NCBI GenBank assembly: GCA_015680685.1
Contig: MNCI01022757.1
Location: 8,800-72,799, forward strand
Origin: Gnetum montanum
Lineage: Eukaryota; Streptophyta; Gnetopsida; Gnetales; Gnetaceae
Reading direction: 5' to 3'
DNA: 64,000 nt
Of the stretch, positions 20,341-32,329 are shown piece by piece. The notes below the pieces were generated by a model. That model was not told where the DNA came from. It made no database searches and saw only the letters and a list, made by a program, of their open reading frames with translations. The translations under genes were made by a program, and so were the position numbers. Position 1 is the stretch's first letter. The number at the start of each line of letters is the position of its first letter.

Positions 20341-23300
20341 AAAAATTTTTCCATTCTCACCATAAGAGCACAGAGCTGACATCAGATCACAAGGCGATTT
20401 TGGAGCATGAAGAAATTATGTTAAGGACTAGCAAGGCAAGTTTTTATAGTGAAGAATGTAAATCTACAAGTAGGAAAATGGCTCCTAAGACTCATCTGGC
20501 GCTTACAAAGGTTGAGGAGGTGAAGAAGACCCTAGGGCGTGTGACACAAGCGCGCATTGTGATGCGGAAGAGCACACCGTTGACCCATTAGGTTACTATG
20601 TTTCCTTCGCTTTTTCATTTTTTGCTTTCTATGATTCTCTGCTTTTGTATTACGTCCTATTCACTTTGCATCCATTCTTAGCTGCCTATGTTTTCTGTGG
20701 TCACGTCATTTTGGCCTTTGGATTGCTGCTATCGCTGTTTTGGTCATGGAAAATGCATAAACAATACATCATAGTTGCATGCAAGGCCATTGAAACCGCC
20801 ATCGCCGCGATTGTCATAACCGTGGGGGCTAGGGCAATTTAAGTTGCTTGACATTTGCATGTCATAACGTAGAACCCTTAGGAGGGCTAGGCCATGTGCG
20901 ATGTGACAGTGTGACATGTGCTTTGTTAGGGCATGTTGTCAATTGTTCTATTGCTATCCTAGGCTATTTGCATGTTCTTGCTACACTAGGCTTTCACACC
21001 CTTGCTACGCTATCTGTGGGCAGAGGGTTATGCTATGCTATATGCATGAACTGCTAGGCATTTCTATGTTGTGCATGTATTGCCTTTAGGAATGATGCTA
21101 ACATTTTTTGATTGTGTTGTGCAGGGTGGGGATGAGGCCCAGGCTAATTATTTTAGAAATTAGAGGGGTCCTGTGCCATTTGAGCAAACCTGTGGCCAAT
21201 GCCCCTCCTCCCAAGATATGCATGGGAGAGTGGGGGGTGTGGTTCAAGAAAGGGACACAGGACTTCTTACAATTCCTCCTTGACCACTTCAGTGTGATTA
21301 TTTGGTTCTCCCTAGAGGAGGAAGAGGTAGCTGGCATAATAGAAGCCATTTTGCCTAGGGCAAGTTGAGGCATTCTAAGGTTTCTGATTGACAGGGAAAT
21401 CATGAGCGGGTGAGGAGATGGATCCAGTCAACACCCAATAGGGTTAAGGTGCTTGGTCTGGATCTGGGAGATGACTGAGTATAACTGCTACCACCCTTTC
21501 AACACATTGTTCCTTGCATGTTTTATGATGACGTACTTCCAAGACCCTTCAGGAACTGTCTACTTTACCGGTGGATTAGTTTTGTAGCTTTGTTCTACTA
21601 TGTTTGTGTGATGCTGGCCATAGCGGCCTAATGCTAACAATATGCATTTGCTACCAAGTTCTTCCTCTACGAGGATGGTGTTCATGACCTACTAGGTCTA
21701 CTGGCCACATCACAACTAGCCCTACAGGAGTTCTCTTCTACTGAGAACCTACAGGTAGGCGTGATTGGTCAATGCAGGGTTGAATACCACACCTACCCAG
21801 ACTTATATTCTCCCCTCTACGATCAGTGCAAGAGGCTAGGCTGGTTGGATGGGGAGTGGGTAGAACCCTTTAAACCGGTCATAGTTGAACAGGCTCTGGT
21901 TGTACTCCAATAGTTCCCACTTCCATACCAACCTAGTAGGTTAAGCAATAAGTGCCACATGCTTAAGTGTCTTTGCAATTTTTGAATTCTTTGAGTTTTT
22001 CGCTAAACGTTTTTTTGGAACTGTTGCAAGAGCAAAGAAGCCTCGGGAGGTGATGGTGGTAATTGCCAAAGCACAAAGGGCGAATGTCTACTTCAAGTAT
22101 GGGGAAGTAGAAATGAGCTAATGCTGGCTGAATGGTGTGGCCTCAGACTCCCTGGTCTAGAACATCGAAAAGGTAGGACTTCTGGATCTATTCTTGACCC
22201 CGAATCCAAATGTTCCTATAGCCGAGATGCTCACCTTGGTCGAATCCTTTTCTGACAAGGTGGGCCACTTTCGCCTGCACGTGCATGACGTGAGAGTGGG
22301 CATTGACATCAATGAAGAGTTGTTCATGGATCTATTCAGTGTCCCTGATGAAGGCATTTTGATAGGATCAAAATCCAAGATGGAGTTGACCATTCAGAAG
22401 AAGGACCTTCAGGAGTGGTTAGAGCTTACCAAGGAGCGTAAGGGGCTCCCCATGGAGAGAAAAGAAGGGACCTACCAAGGAGTTCTACCCTATCTTCCAT
22501 GCTTGTGTATTCCCTCAGCTGCTTACCTAGGGGAAGGTCCTGGGGCTTGAGCAGGCCTGAATAATGTGTGAGATTATGAAGGAGGGAACTCATTACAAAT
22601 AGGTCGAGTTTCTATGTAAAGGCTTGCAGACTGAGATCTTGGGACACCATACAAAAATGGATTCCTATTCCAACATCCATTATGCCTTCTACATAGGTTT
22701 TCTTAAGTGCTTTGCAGAGTTCTTGGTGGTCTAGGAGAAAGGAGGCTAGGTCGTGCGAAATTGTGACCAGATTTCCAGATCATGGATTTTCCAGGTCTTT
22801 CATACCATCCAAGCCCAGGATCCCCCAAAAGTAATTGGGGAGTCACTTTCTGTAATGACTAAGGATTGGGTGGCCCGCAATGTTTGTGGCCAGGACAGCA
22901 TAGGCGAGATGTCCCCCGCTGTGGATGGTAGCGTATCAAAGGGTGAAAGTTTCATAGCTGAAACGGTGGCTAGCAAGTTACTGTAGAAGAGGCCTCCCTT
23001 GGCTATTGAAACCCTTCATGTGGAGGAGGAGGAGGGGCAAAGACTACAGCTTAAACTACAGAGGAAGCAACCTCTTGTTGGTAAGTGCTTTCGTTCAATG
23101 CTTACTTTGCTGTTGTCTGCTACGCTAGGTGGCGTAGCGTAGCATATCCTCTGTCATAGGCTAACTTGGTTTGAGATAATGCAAATGCATTTTTTAACCA
23201 CTAGAAGAAAAAGAAGAAGGTGACAAAGAGGTGTTGGCCCTTAGGATAGGGACAACAAATAAAGACGTGGGGGCCCCAGTCTCAGAGAGGAGGATCCCGG

Positions 23301-24934
23301 TCGAATAGTAGAGAGCTCCTGTAGCTAGGGTAGAGGTTCTCGTTATTAGGGAGAATCCTCCTATTGAGGAGTCTCCATTGAATAAAAAAGATGCTGGTCT
23401 CCTCAAAGGAAAAGCACCAGCGCATGAAGAGGAGGTCCACAGGGACCTGGGAGGAACTTCCAGCTAGGCTTCCATCATCATTTTGCATCAGCTAGAAGAG
23501 AGACCGCAACCGGGTGTTGCTGATTTTGGTAATATGTTTGCCTTATCTTAGTTCATTTTGGTCATTGCTAATGTATTTAGTTATGCAACAGATGCTACCG
23601 CTAATGCCACAGGACCCCGTCCAGTTCACACAGGATCCTGGGCTAAAATCCCCAACAAATTCATGTTTATGCAGGGGATTGTTGATGACAAGATTAATCG
23701 CCTTCAGCAGGTGGACCCTAAAGCAGGTAAGTAGTAGTGTTGCTTGCTCTTGTGTTGTGCAAATAGTGTGTTCTTTATGTCATGGTAGCTTCTTGACTTA
23801 AGTGGGACCCGACACGACCTTTGAAAGTTGGTGTTGTGTCCACATTCCCACCAAACGTGACTGAGGTATCTCATCGTGCATACGATGAGGTCTACAAATG
23901 CGCTTTGCACTCGGCATGCTCTCTGTGGGAGTGCAAGTGTACCAACGAGGAGCTATGGAAATGAGCCCAAAAGGTAGAGTAGAGAGATGTTGTCCTAAGG
24001 GCTGAGGTGGAGGACCTCAAGTCGAGGACTGAGTTCCTCATGGCCCATAGCACTAACAACAAGGACTGGCACACAGCTATGGTAGACCATGCTAGGTTTT
24101 GGACAGTTGCACGTTAGAATGGCGAGACTACCTGCGAACTGATAGAGCAGCAGATGTAGACAGATTTGCTGGATCAAAAGTGTCAAGATCTAAAAGATCT
24201 TAGCACCAAGATTTATGAATGGGGCCAAACCCAAAGAAACCATAAGCACATGTATAAATGAGAAAATGCCACCCATCGTAGGTTATACAAAGACGTTGTT
24301 GTGGAGGCATTTACATATGAAGCATTCGTAAATGCCATTGATGCTTCTGAGGCCTATACCAAGTTTAAAGAGTAGGTCAAGGTCACGAAATCTCCTAATT
24401 GGAAGATGGCCCTTCCCACAGGAGAGACCACGACCGTCTCCTTTTCTCTGGGACCACCGAGGTGGACACCCGTCAAAAGGGAAAGAGCTGCTGCAGCAAA
24501 TGCTGCACCAGGCAAGAGGCATTGGGTAGATATCATAGCAGAGGAGGTCTAGTGTCACATCGGGCTCGATTTAGACCAGATACCCTTTGAGATGGATGCG
24601 GGCCCTTCTCAGGTTAGTCATTTTTTACTGCATTAATGTTTATGCTCTGCTGTAGTTTGCATTTGTTGCCCTAACTAACCACTTCACCCCTACGATGCAG
24701 GCCTCAAGTGATGGCACAACATCCATAGAGGGAGGGAATGAAGAGACGGTGAAGCACAAAGTAGGGGAAGGCGATGCACAAGGCAATGATGCAGGAATAG
24801 AAGGAAAAAATGATGTGAACAGAGACAACCCATGGCTGCATGGGATTTTTTTTTGAAAATTTGAAATTTTGGATTTTTTACAATTTTTGTGTAATGAATT
24901 TTGCAAACATTGAAAGAAAATATTTTTGAATAAA
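20330..24934 (+). pseudogene. Antisense intronic gene of element D: NIF/HAD-like domain, middle domain, coiled-coil tail (about 8 exons)
   Basis: This gene lies inside the protease-RT intron of D, in the opposite direction. Exon 1 is uncertain (ORF 20400-20591). Exon 2, 21125-21579, follows GTTGTGCAG and encodes RLIILEIRGVLC, then GVWFKKGTQDFLQFLLDHFSVIIW. Exon 3 is about 21652-21939 (CKRLGWLDGEW). Exon 4, about 22031-23080 (donor TTG|GTAAGT), holds a domain shared with K (EMLTLVESFSDKVGHFRLHVHD, LFMDLFSVPDEG). Exon 5 is 23205-23528 (acidic, KE-rich). Exon 6, 23592-23726, is fully open (VHTGSWAKIPNKFMFMQGIVDDKI). Exon 7, 23789-24612, is coiled-coil-like (RAEVEDLKSRTEF). Exon 8, 24701-24856, follows GATGCAG and ends in TGA. 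AATAAA follows. Exons 2, 4, 5 and 7 have stops, so it is a pseudogene. The domain order fits NIF/FCP1 HAD proteins at its start; the remaining regions are unknown to me. Confidence 0.7.
24929..24934 (+). terminator. Poly(A) signal AATAAA of the antisense gene
   Basis: AATAAA lies 73 bp after the stop codon at 24854-24856, in T/A-rich sequence typical of plant 3' ends. It belongs to the plus-strand gene, not to element D's own minus-strand transcript. Confidence 0.6.
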
Positions 24935-25009
24935 GAAAGAGGATTTTGCACTAACTTATGTATTGCATATGTGTGTTTTGTATAAAATGTTCATGCTTTC
25001 ATGTGCTAG

Positions 25010-25180
25010 TTTTAGGCCATTTTAGGCCATTGCATAACATGCCAAAGAGATGATGCATCAACAACTTGAACAATGGCTAACTGGTAACTTCTACTAGTTT
25101 TAGGCCATTTCGAGACATAGCGTAGTTTTAGGCCATTTTGAGCCATTTCACATTGCTAGTTTTAGGCTGTTTCGGGCCAT
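25010..25180 (-). repeat. Intron array between protease and the antisense gene, element D
   Basis: About five copies of CTAGTTTTAGGCCATTTTGAG-type units (plus-strand reading), so TAAAACTAG on the minus strand. Element K has GGCCTAAAACTAGC units in the same place (60955-61120). Confidence 0.85.
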
Positions 25181-25374
25181 AGTGTGGAAGCATATGAGTA
25201 GTGTGTGGGCAGAAATTAGTGGGGTTGCTATGCTAGGCGAAGCTGCTTCTTGACCCAACGTGGGTTGAGTGAGACATAAGGCCAAGGTGCTTTGCCATGG
25301 CCTCCGTCTACGTCATCGCCTCCCACTTGGAAGGGCAACTCAATCCATGTGTTTTGGTTTTGGGGATAAACTTG

Positions 25375-26745
25375 CTAAGCCGACCCCTCTGCCGAGTAGT
25401 TAGTGTAGATTGCTATAGGTGCTTCGTTCTCAAAAGTTATGACCTCTGAGCCTTCCTCCATGCCTACGTTGTGGATTACTTGTGTTGTTACTTCATCGCC
25501 ATGGATCACCACTTCTCTACCTGCATAAGGCAGGTGGATTTCCTGGTGTATGGGTGAGGAGACAGCCCTAAGTTGTGCTAACCATGATCTCCCCAAGATT
25601 AGGTTAAACCTGGGCATTTCCTCGACCATGATGAACGTTGAATTTATGGGGAACTGGTCCCTTACTACGAAGTTCATGTGAATTGTGCCCTTTACCATGA
25701 CCCGTGCCCCATTCAATGACCTCAAGCATGAGGTCATCATGGGCTTGATCTGGTCAACCAAGCCTAGCTTGTCCACAATGGGAAAGGGGATGACATTCAT
25801 GGTGGCCCCATCATCAATGTGTACCCTTTGGATCCGGTGTTGGCTGACCTAAATTGTGATGAAAAGGGATGCCATAGTCACCTGACCCCTCTCAGGACCT
25901 TCGTAGAAGGTTAGTTGAGGTTGTTCTGACCGTGCAGGCGTAGAGGGAAGCATGACTGAGTAGATCGCTTCTTCCTCCGCTGGCATGTCTTCATTGACCA
26001 GAGTCATTGTCAACATGTGGATCAGAGCCTCGCGATGTGGGATAGATGTCATGATTAGGTCGTACAAGCTCAACATAGTGTTTTTTTGTTTAGAGCTTGT
26101 TTGACCTATGTGAGGGCATCCAAGAAGTCTTGGCCACCCCCTTGTTTGATGCTTTCCTCCTCTTCTATTCATCCCAGAAGACAAATTTCTTGAGGAGAGG
26201 AGACTTCAGATCTAGGTTCAGATCCTTGTTGGCAGAGTGATGTAGGCTGCGTAGTCATGTCGATCTTCTTCTTTAGTGGTGAAGGTTCAGATGCAAGGGA
26301 TGAAGATGTAGTCTTGGGGGTACCTTTGATGGTACTTTCCTTTGACATCTTGCCTACAAAGTGGACTTCTTGTCTTGCAGGGTGAGAAGGTTGTTCAACT
26401 GTGTTGTGTGAGATAGGAAGCATTCAGGGCATCAGCCCTATGATGATGACGAACGGGACCGTGTGGCCCCACCAACAGGCAATGCAAAGGTGGATTCCCA
26501 TGGTGGAACTTTTAGTATGAACGGCTACTGTGAGCTTTCACCAACTGCTAGTGGTGCTGGTGCACTACATTGAGGCACATGGACCACGAATGGCTGCTGG
26601 GGTGGCCTAGGATCACTGTCAATGCTGATGGCATTGATTACATAACCAAAATTTTTGGCATTGAGGGGATTTATGTAGACATACATAGATTGGTTTTTAG
26701 GGCGTACTGGGTTGGTTTCGTCCAGCACCAGTTTCCCCTGGTCGA
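25375..26745 (-). pseudogene. Element D protease and gag-protease linker
   Basis: The retropepsin-like aspartic protease (about 25870-25380, minus strand) has the active-site stretch VHIDDGATMNVIPFPIVDKLGL, then FNLILGRSWLAQLRAVSSPIHQEIHLPY and HGDEV. In Tat elements the DDGA form of the D-T/S-G motif is usual. The upstream linker (26745-25880) is proline-rich (DPRPPQQPFVVHVP) and includes NTMLSLYDLIMTSIPHREALIHML. The enzyme would cut the Gag-Pol polyprotein. It follows gag without a clear boundary, with stops in the linker. The protease part alone is open for 141 codons. The region ends at the intron array. Confidence 0.9.
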
Positions 26746-29010
26746 TTAATCTTTAGATGTCATCCAGTAATCCATGTTATGACCAGCCTGTTGGTGGTAG
26801 TCACAAAACCTGTCTAGCCTGATACCCATAGGAACTGGAGGCTCATTGGGTAGGGATAGAGAGGGGTTCCTAAGGAGCTCGTAGTAGCATTGATGTCTCA
26901 AAATTTCTTCTTCCGACATCTTCTTGTGTTGGATGTATCCCACTGCCAATAGTTGCTTCAGACACTTTGAAGGCTTGAGAGGCAGTGGGGTGTACTTTGA
27001 GTGATCTTTACACTCAAAGTTGGATTTGGGTTGTGCAGATGTCTTAAGCATAGGTATAGCAGGTTGCGGTACATGGCCCTGCTTGGGTGCGGGGTTAGCT
27101 GTAGGTACGGCCAGTTTCTTATTGTTCTTGCTACCATTATTGCTAAGTTTGGACTTGGCCTCGATCACCACAGCAGCCACTATGGTTTTTGGGGCCTTAC
27201 CCTTTTCTTTCTTTACAAAGGTGTTTTTGTAAGTGATGTAAGTTGGGTCTTTTCTTACCATGACCACATCTTGTATGCTCTTAGTCTGTGTGAAAGCCTG
27301 ACTAAGAGAGTGGGGAGCAAGGTAGTATAGTTTATACTTGATGAAGTCGTTCATTGTGCCCTTAAAGATGGCTAGCAAGTGGGCCTCTGCGATGGGTTCG
27401 TAGATTTCGTTAAGGGTTGCACTCCAATGTTGAATGAACTTTTGGACTAGTTCTAGCAGGTCTTGCTTCACGCTCATCAACTGATCTAGCATGGCTTCTA
27501 GCTTCAAGTTGTACTTGAGGCATGTTATAATCTAGGTCAAGAGTTCTTCCAAAGTTGAAATGGATGAGTGTGGCAACATGTGGTACCAATCTAAGGCTTT
27601 CCCAGCTAGGGACATGGCGAAGACACAAATGATCGTGTGTGGCCATTTTTGTAATAGCAAAGATTCGGACCTGAAGGTGAAAAGATGTGCATTGGGATCT
27701 CCCTCCCCATAATACTTTGTGAAGTGTGGGAGAGACATCCCTGGGGGTCGTGTTAAGGCAGGGATTGTAGGGCTGATGGGGTCATCTTGGTAGAAGTCTA
27801 TGAATTATACCGTGTCAGAGCCAGCAGCTTTGAGGTATTTTATTTCCTCAATGAGGGTCTGGATAAGCTAGAACGCTTGGTCCAGACCTGGTGACATTGT
27901 AGATAGTTGGGGAACTACAGAGGCAACTCCCACCTATGGCATGGCGAGGGCGCCAGCATGACCCATCGATGGTACGGTTGGGAGGACCCCCACGAGCAGT
28001 GTTGTTTGTGTTGTCCACCACTCAGTAGGTGGTGTTGTTAGGGCAACAACCATGGGTTGGGCTGTCGGATGGACCGCTTGTGTTGCCGACAGTGTCAACC
28101 ATAGCCCCATGTTGGGTTGTACCATCTGTGAGGCTTGGTGGGTTTAAGAGTGAATGTAGTTAGACATCTGCGATGCTTGCAAAATAGGAAAATCGGAATA
28201 TGGGGCCCACCATGTGGACAAGCTGGGGCCCACCATAGTGGGTGGAATAGATGTGAATGTAGGAATGGAAATAGAAGTCACGTATGATTGTGAAGTAGGT
28301 ACAGTATGAACATGTGGTAGGGTAGAAGTGACTAGTGGATGATGTGCTGCAGGAGTAGACTATTGAATAGTTTGTAAAGGAATAGTAGCTGCAAATGAAA
28401 TAGGAAAAATAGGTGAGAGAAGGCATTGAAATGCCACAGGATTGACGTGGATACCCATAGCCATTGTAGTTATAGATTGTGGAAGTGTAGGCATAATCAT
28501 AAAGGGAGTGGTGATAGAAAATAGCTTAGCCCAGAAGGACTGGGTAGGAGGGATAGGAATGGGGTTGGTTGGACCTCCCTCATCTGATTGAGAATCGAGT
28601 TCCTCCTGTCCATCTTGAAAGGCGTCATCTTGGTTGGATGCTATGTCCTGTTCCTCCCTAAGCCTAGCCAACTGGATTAGTTGGTCTAGAAGCCTTTGGT
28701 CTGTTTGTGTTAAAGGTAAGAAAACACTAGGAGTAGGAACAAACTCCTTCCCATTATAGTAAGAAAACTTGAAGCTACGTTTGTCCTCAAGTTCGTGTCC
28801 ATCCAAGGGCAGATTTGACTGCACCTTTGCACAGAGGAAATTGTAATGCTCATGTTGATGGGCCAATCCATCAAGTCCTCAGTTTTGGATTCTGAGAGAT
28901 CGACGTATCTCCAACATCTGGTTCAGTGGTTGTTTGGCACGAGTAGTGCCTTGAACCATGATGGGAACTTCAACGTTGAAGGTGTTAGCGGCAGTGTTCG
29001 AAAAAACCAT
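26746..29010 (-). pseudogene. Element D gag
   Basis: The minus-strand ATG at 29010 is followed by MVFSNTAANTFNVEVPIMVQGTT; an in-frame TGA lies near 28880. The N-terminal part (HYNFLCAKVQSNLPL, an acidic QDGQEELDSQSDEGG) and a low-complexity P/T/V-rich part precede the conserved capsid region: LPHFTKYYGEGDPNAHLFTF, LLLQKWPHTIICVFAMSLAGKALDWY, ISTLEELLT, then LMSVKQDLLELVQKFIQHWSATLNEI and ILAIFKG-like LLAIFKGTMNDFIKYKLYYL. A CDYHQQAGHNMDYW zinc-knuckle-like motif (C-x2-H-x4-H) ends it, as in other Tat Gags. The protein packages element RNA into particles. The K and I copies align along the same order. Confidence 0.9.
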
Positions 29011-29099
29011 TGTTAAGAAAGTAGTTATGCAAAAAAGCATAAAAAGTTATGCAAAAGAGCATGAAAGAATAAGGAAACTAGAAAATAGCAAAAAGAAGG

Positions 29100-29645
29100 C
29101 TTTACATCTTGCTGAATTTTCAAGGAACAGTTGAAGCGACCGGTCTATACCATGTGAGATGGGGTACAGAACGTGTGCAAGACTACCATAAGACAGGCAA
29201 GCTAACTAGTGATCAAGAAGGATTTGCATCTCATAGGGTTCCCAAGGGATCATCAAAGTGACTAATCTATAGCACGTGATATGGGGTACAGAATGCATGC
29301 AAGATTGCTGTAAGATGGGCAAGCTAACTAGCGATCAAGAAGGTTTTACGTCTCGCAAGGTCCCCGAGGGATCATCGAAGTAACTGATCTATACCATGCA
29401 TGATGGGATGTAGAACACATGCAAGACTACCATAAGGTGAGCAAGCTAACTATTGATTAAGAAGGCTTTGCATTTCACAAGGTCCTCAAGGGACTGTCGA
29501 AGCAACCGATCTGTACCATGCGAGATGGGGTACAGAACACATGTAAGACTACTGTAAGACAAGCTAGTTAGCTGGCGATCAAAGGCCTTATGTTCTATAG
29601 GGCTCCCAAGGAACCATCAAGGCGACCGATCTGCATCACACAAAG
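29100..29645 (-). repeat. 122-bp tandem repeat in the 5' leader of element D
   Basis: About 4.5 copies. The phrase GCTAACTAGTGATCAAGAAG recurs at 29201, 29323 and 29445, exactly 122 bp apart, and then degenerates. It lies between the primer site and gag. No ORF is maintained. The leader of element I has a different, 26-bp-type array in the same place. Confidence 0.9.
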
Positions 29646-29743
29646 TGCAAAAAATCACAAAAGTGTATCACATTTATGCTTATGCGTATCAGGGTGCAAA
29701 AGGCTCACAGAACTACCGTGACATGCAGAAAAGGCACCAAAAA

Positions 29744-29761
29744 GCCCTCCTTCTAGCGCTA
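29744..29761 (-). other. Primer binding site (tRNA-Asn type), element D
   Basis: The minus strand reads TAGCGCTAGAAGGAGGGC, 6 nt after the 5' LTR end. This is complementary, except for one base, to GCCCTCCTTCTAGCGCCA, which I recall as the 3' end of plant tRNA-Asn. Elements I and K have related sites. Confidence 0.65.
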
Positions 29762-29767
29762 GAAAAG

Positions 29768-31189
29768 TGTAGCGACCGAAAACATCGGTGGCTAGAAAAC
29801 ACCAAGGGGTTGGCGGGTACAACAATTTTGACCTCATATCCACCGGCGGGCCATGCTGGGTGTGAGCAGATACGGGACACCCTGAATGATCTGGTTGATC
29901 AGATAGGGACTTAATCAGTGTCTATATAGCCATTTGCAACATATAGTTTTGAAAACAGGAATGAAAATGCAAAGTAATGCTTGAAAGTAAATAAAGCAGA
30001 AAATAGTGTAAAACACAACAATAAGCAGGAAAAAAAGTAAAATGCAGTTAGAAAAATGCACTGCTCTGAAGCTACAAGTTTTCTCCGTCAAGGTGGATAC
30101 AATCGGTTGCATAGCATGGTGGAGTACAGAGATCCCAAGAGTAACCATGATGTGTAGAGCAAAATAGGCTGTGCACTTGGGCACAAAATTAGGCATTGAC
30201 AATGTGGGGATTCTACCAAGGTGGTAGAAGGGGGATGGAACAAAATGCCAACTGAAAGTTCTAACTATTTTCAGTGTCAAATAGAAAGCTTACAATGCTT
30301 GATGTTACAATGTGTCGAGAAGAGAACTTGAGTGCCAGAGAGAGGAAAAGTTGAAGAATTGGGAAAAATTTGAACCCTTTGAATGCTACTAATTGGGGTA
30401 TTTATAGGACCAAGGGCACGCAAAAGGGACGGCTTGGTTTCCATGTGCCTTGGGCCCACGTTGACTTGCTTGTGCTACACATGCCATGCATGATCATTGG
30501 ACTTGCATGACTATTGTACTGCGAGCCTACAATGCCGTAATTGTGAGCCTGCCACATCATAATTGCACCATTAGCATCTGGAGATGTGTGCCAATGGTCT
30601 AATTAGGTAAAGTGCATTGATGTCACTCAACCACCTGCATGCCTTGCTGTGCTTTATAGCATAGCATGCTTGGCGTAGCATAGCACCTTGTTGTGTATTC
30701 TACTACATGTGTCTTGCATGCTTGCTACACTATGTAGCATAGCCTAGTGTAACAATTGGCCTTAGTTGTGAAAACTTTACCAATTTGCAAATTTTGCTTC
30801 CTGTGTTGTGAGACTTACAAACTTGTTGATTCTACCCTTTGAGCTACCTTCTGTCTCTTCCGAAGGATTGCTATGCCTTGCTGCACCATGTAGCTCAGCA
30901 TAGCGTAGCAGCAGACATGGTCCACCACTTCCTGATGGAAAAGGACATTGTTGAAGGACTTAAAGTTGAGCGAGGGAACTAGTTGTATAGCTTTTTTCTT
31001 GCTACACTATGCTACGTAACGTAGCATAGCGTGGCACTTTGTCCTGCAATCATTTTTTGAAGCTTCCTACGCTACATAGTGGGGCATAGCATAGCGTAGT
31101 AGACTTCGTGACTTAGAAAAATTGCTGAACTATTTTGTGCATACTGAGCGCTGCTATCAACTTTGCGTACCATTTCTAAGCAGACTGTC
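29768..31189 (-). mobile_element. Element D 5' LTR (U3 tip missing)
   Basis: It is collinear with 12304-13727 of the 3' LTR, including the minus-strand TATA box near 30395 and the TAGCATA palindromes at 30660-31120. The first approximately 190 bp of the LTR are absent. At 31189/31190 the sequence flips into an LTR of the opposite orientation. Confidence 0.85.
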
Positions 31190-32329
31190 GGCTATCAACT
31201 TTTTTTACGACTAAGGATGACTACTATGCTATGATATGCTACATAGCGTAGCATAGCATAGCAAACATGCAATAAATAGTCACAACACTGTAAAGGTTTT
31301 AAAAACATGCAGCAGGACACAATGCAAATTTTTGCTTCGAATCAGTGGCTACACTACGTTGTGTAGCATAGTACAAGGTAACAAGATGCTATGCTACACC
31401 AAACATGCTATGCTACAAAGAATGGCAAAGCACAGCGAGCAGTTATGCTACATCAATGCACTTCACCTAACTGCACCGTTGCTCTGACAGCACAATTACA
31501 ACTTGGCAGGTTTGTAATTACGGCATGGCAAGCTTGCCCAACATTCATGAAGGCACATGCAGCGTAGACAGGTCAGCATAAGCCCAGGGCACGTGGCATC
31601 CAAACCACATCTTTCGTGCATCCTTGATCCTATAAATACCCTAATGAGCAATGCTAGAAGGGTCGGCTCTTTTTGCAAAAAAGGGGTGGCTTCTTTTTTG
31701 GCAATTTGGTCTGGGTCCAGTTTGTTTTTTCTTGGCAATTGGATCAGCTAACAATTGTTTTGGTTGACAAGCAGAAAAAAAGAGGTAGCACTATAACCAT
31801 GAGCATTGTAAGCTTTCTGTTTAACATTGTAAATAGTTAGCACACTCTGTTGGCATTTTGTTTTTCCCTTTTCTACCACCTTGGTAGCACTTTACATTGT
31901 CAACACCTAAGCCTGTGTTCAAAAACATAGCCGTCTTACTCTACACATCTTGGTTACTCTCAAGATCTCTGCACTTCTCAACGTTGTGTAACCGACTGTA
32001 TCCATTTTGATAGAGTGAAGTCGTAGCTTCGAAGTAGTGCACTTCTCTAACTGCATTTCACTTTATCTACGATTTGCTATTGCATTTTACACTATTTTCT
32101 GTCTCTTTTACATTTAAGCATTACTTCACGCTATTAGTCTCATTTTCAAATCACACGTTGCAAAAGGTTATATTAACACCGACTAAGTCCCTTTCTGATC
32201 AACCAAACCATTCAGGGCACCCCGTTTCCGCTTTACCCAGCATGGCCCTCCTGTGGATTCAGGGTTGAAAGTGTCAATAGCTGTTGACCCCTTGGTGTTT
32301 TCCAATCACTGATGTTTTCGGTCACTAAA
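31190..32329 (+). mobile_element. LTR remnant, plus strand (probably the 3' LTR of element C)
   Basis: Same LTR family as D and J: TATGCTACATAGCGTAGCAT-type palindromes (31225-31440), a TATA box ATCCTATAAATACCC near 31630, and the end GTTTTCGGTCACTAAA, a mutated TACA. The U3 start is missing. Its right flank is the RT of element G. C is the only plus-strand element of this family whose 3' LTR is unaccounted for, so I assign it to C by inference. Confidence 0.75.

Larger units (their letters stand above)
12304..31189 (-). mobile_element. Element D: nearly complete Tat-lineage retrotransposon (18.9 kb)
   Basis: Read on the minus strand: 5' LTR (31189-29768, first part missing), tRNA-Asn-type primer site, 122-bp leader repeats, gag, protease, intron containing a plus-strand gene, RT-RH (with a 937-bp duplication), aRH, integrase, repeat array, hairpin remnant and 3' LTR (13914-12304). 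The two LTR ends are nearly the same sequence (TGTAGCGACCGAAAA... on the plus strand), so they are one pair. It interrupts the 3' array of element C. Every coding part is broken. Confidence 0.85.

Noticed and set aside
20400-24934. Antisense gene of D as an unrelated host gene captured by chance
   Set aside because: B and K carry homologous genes at the same site and orientation with the same splice phases, so it is part of the element lineage.
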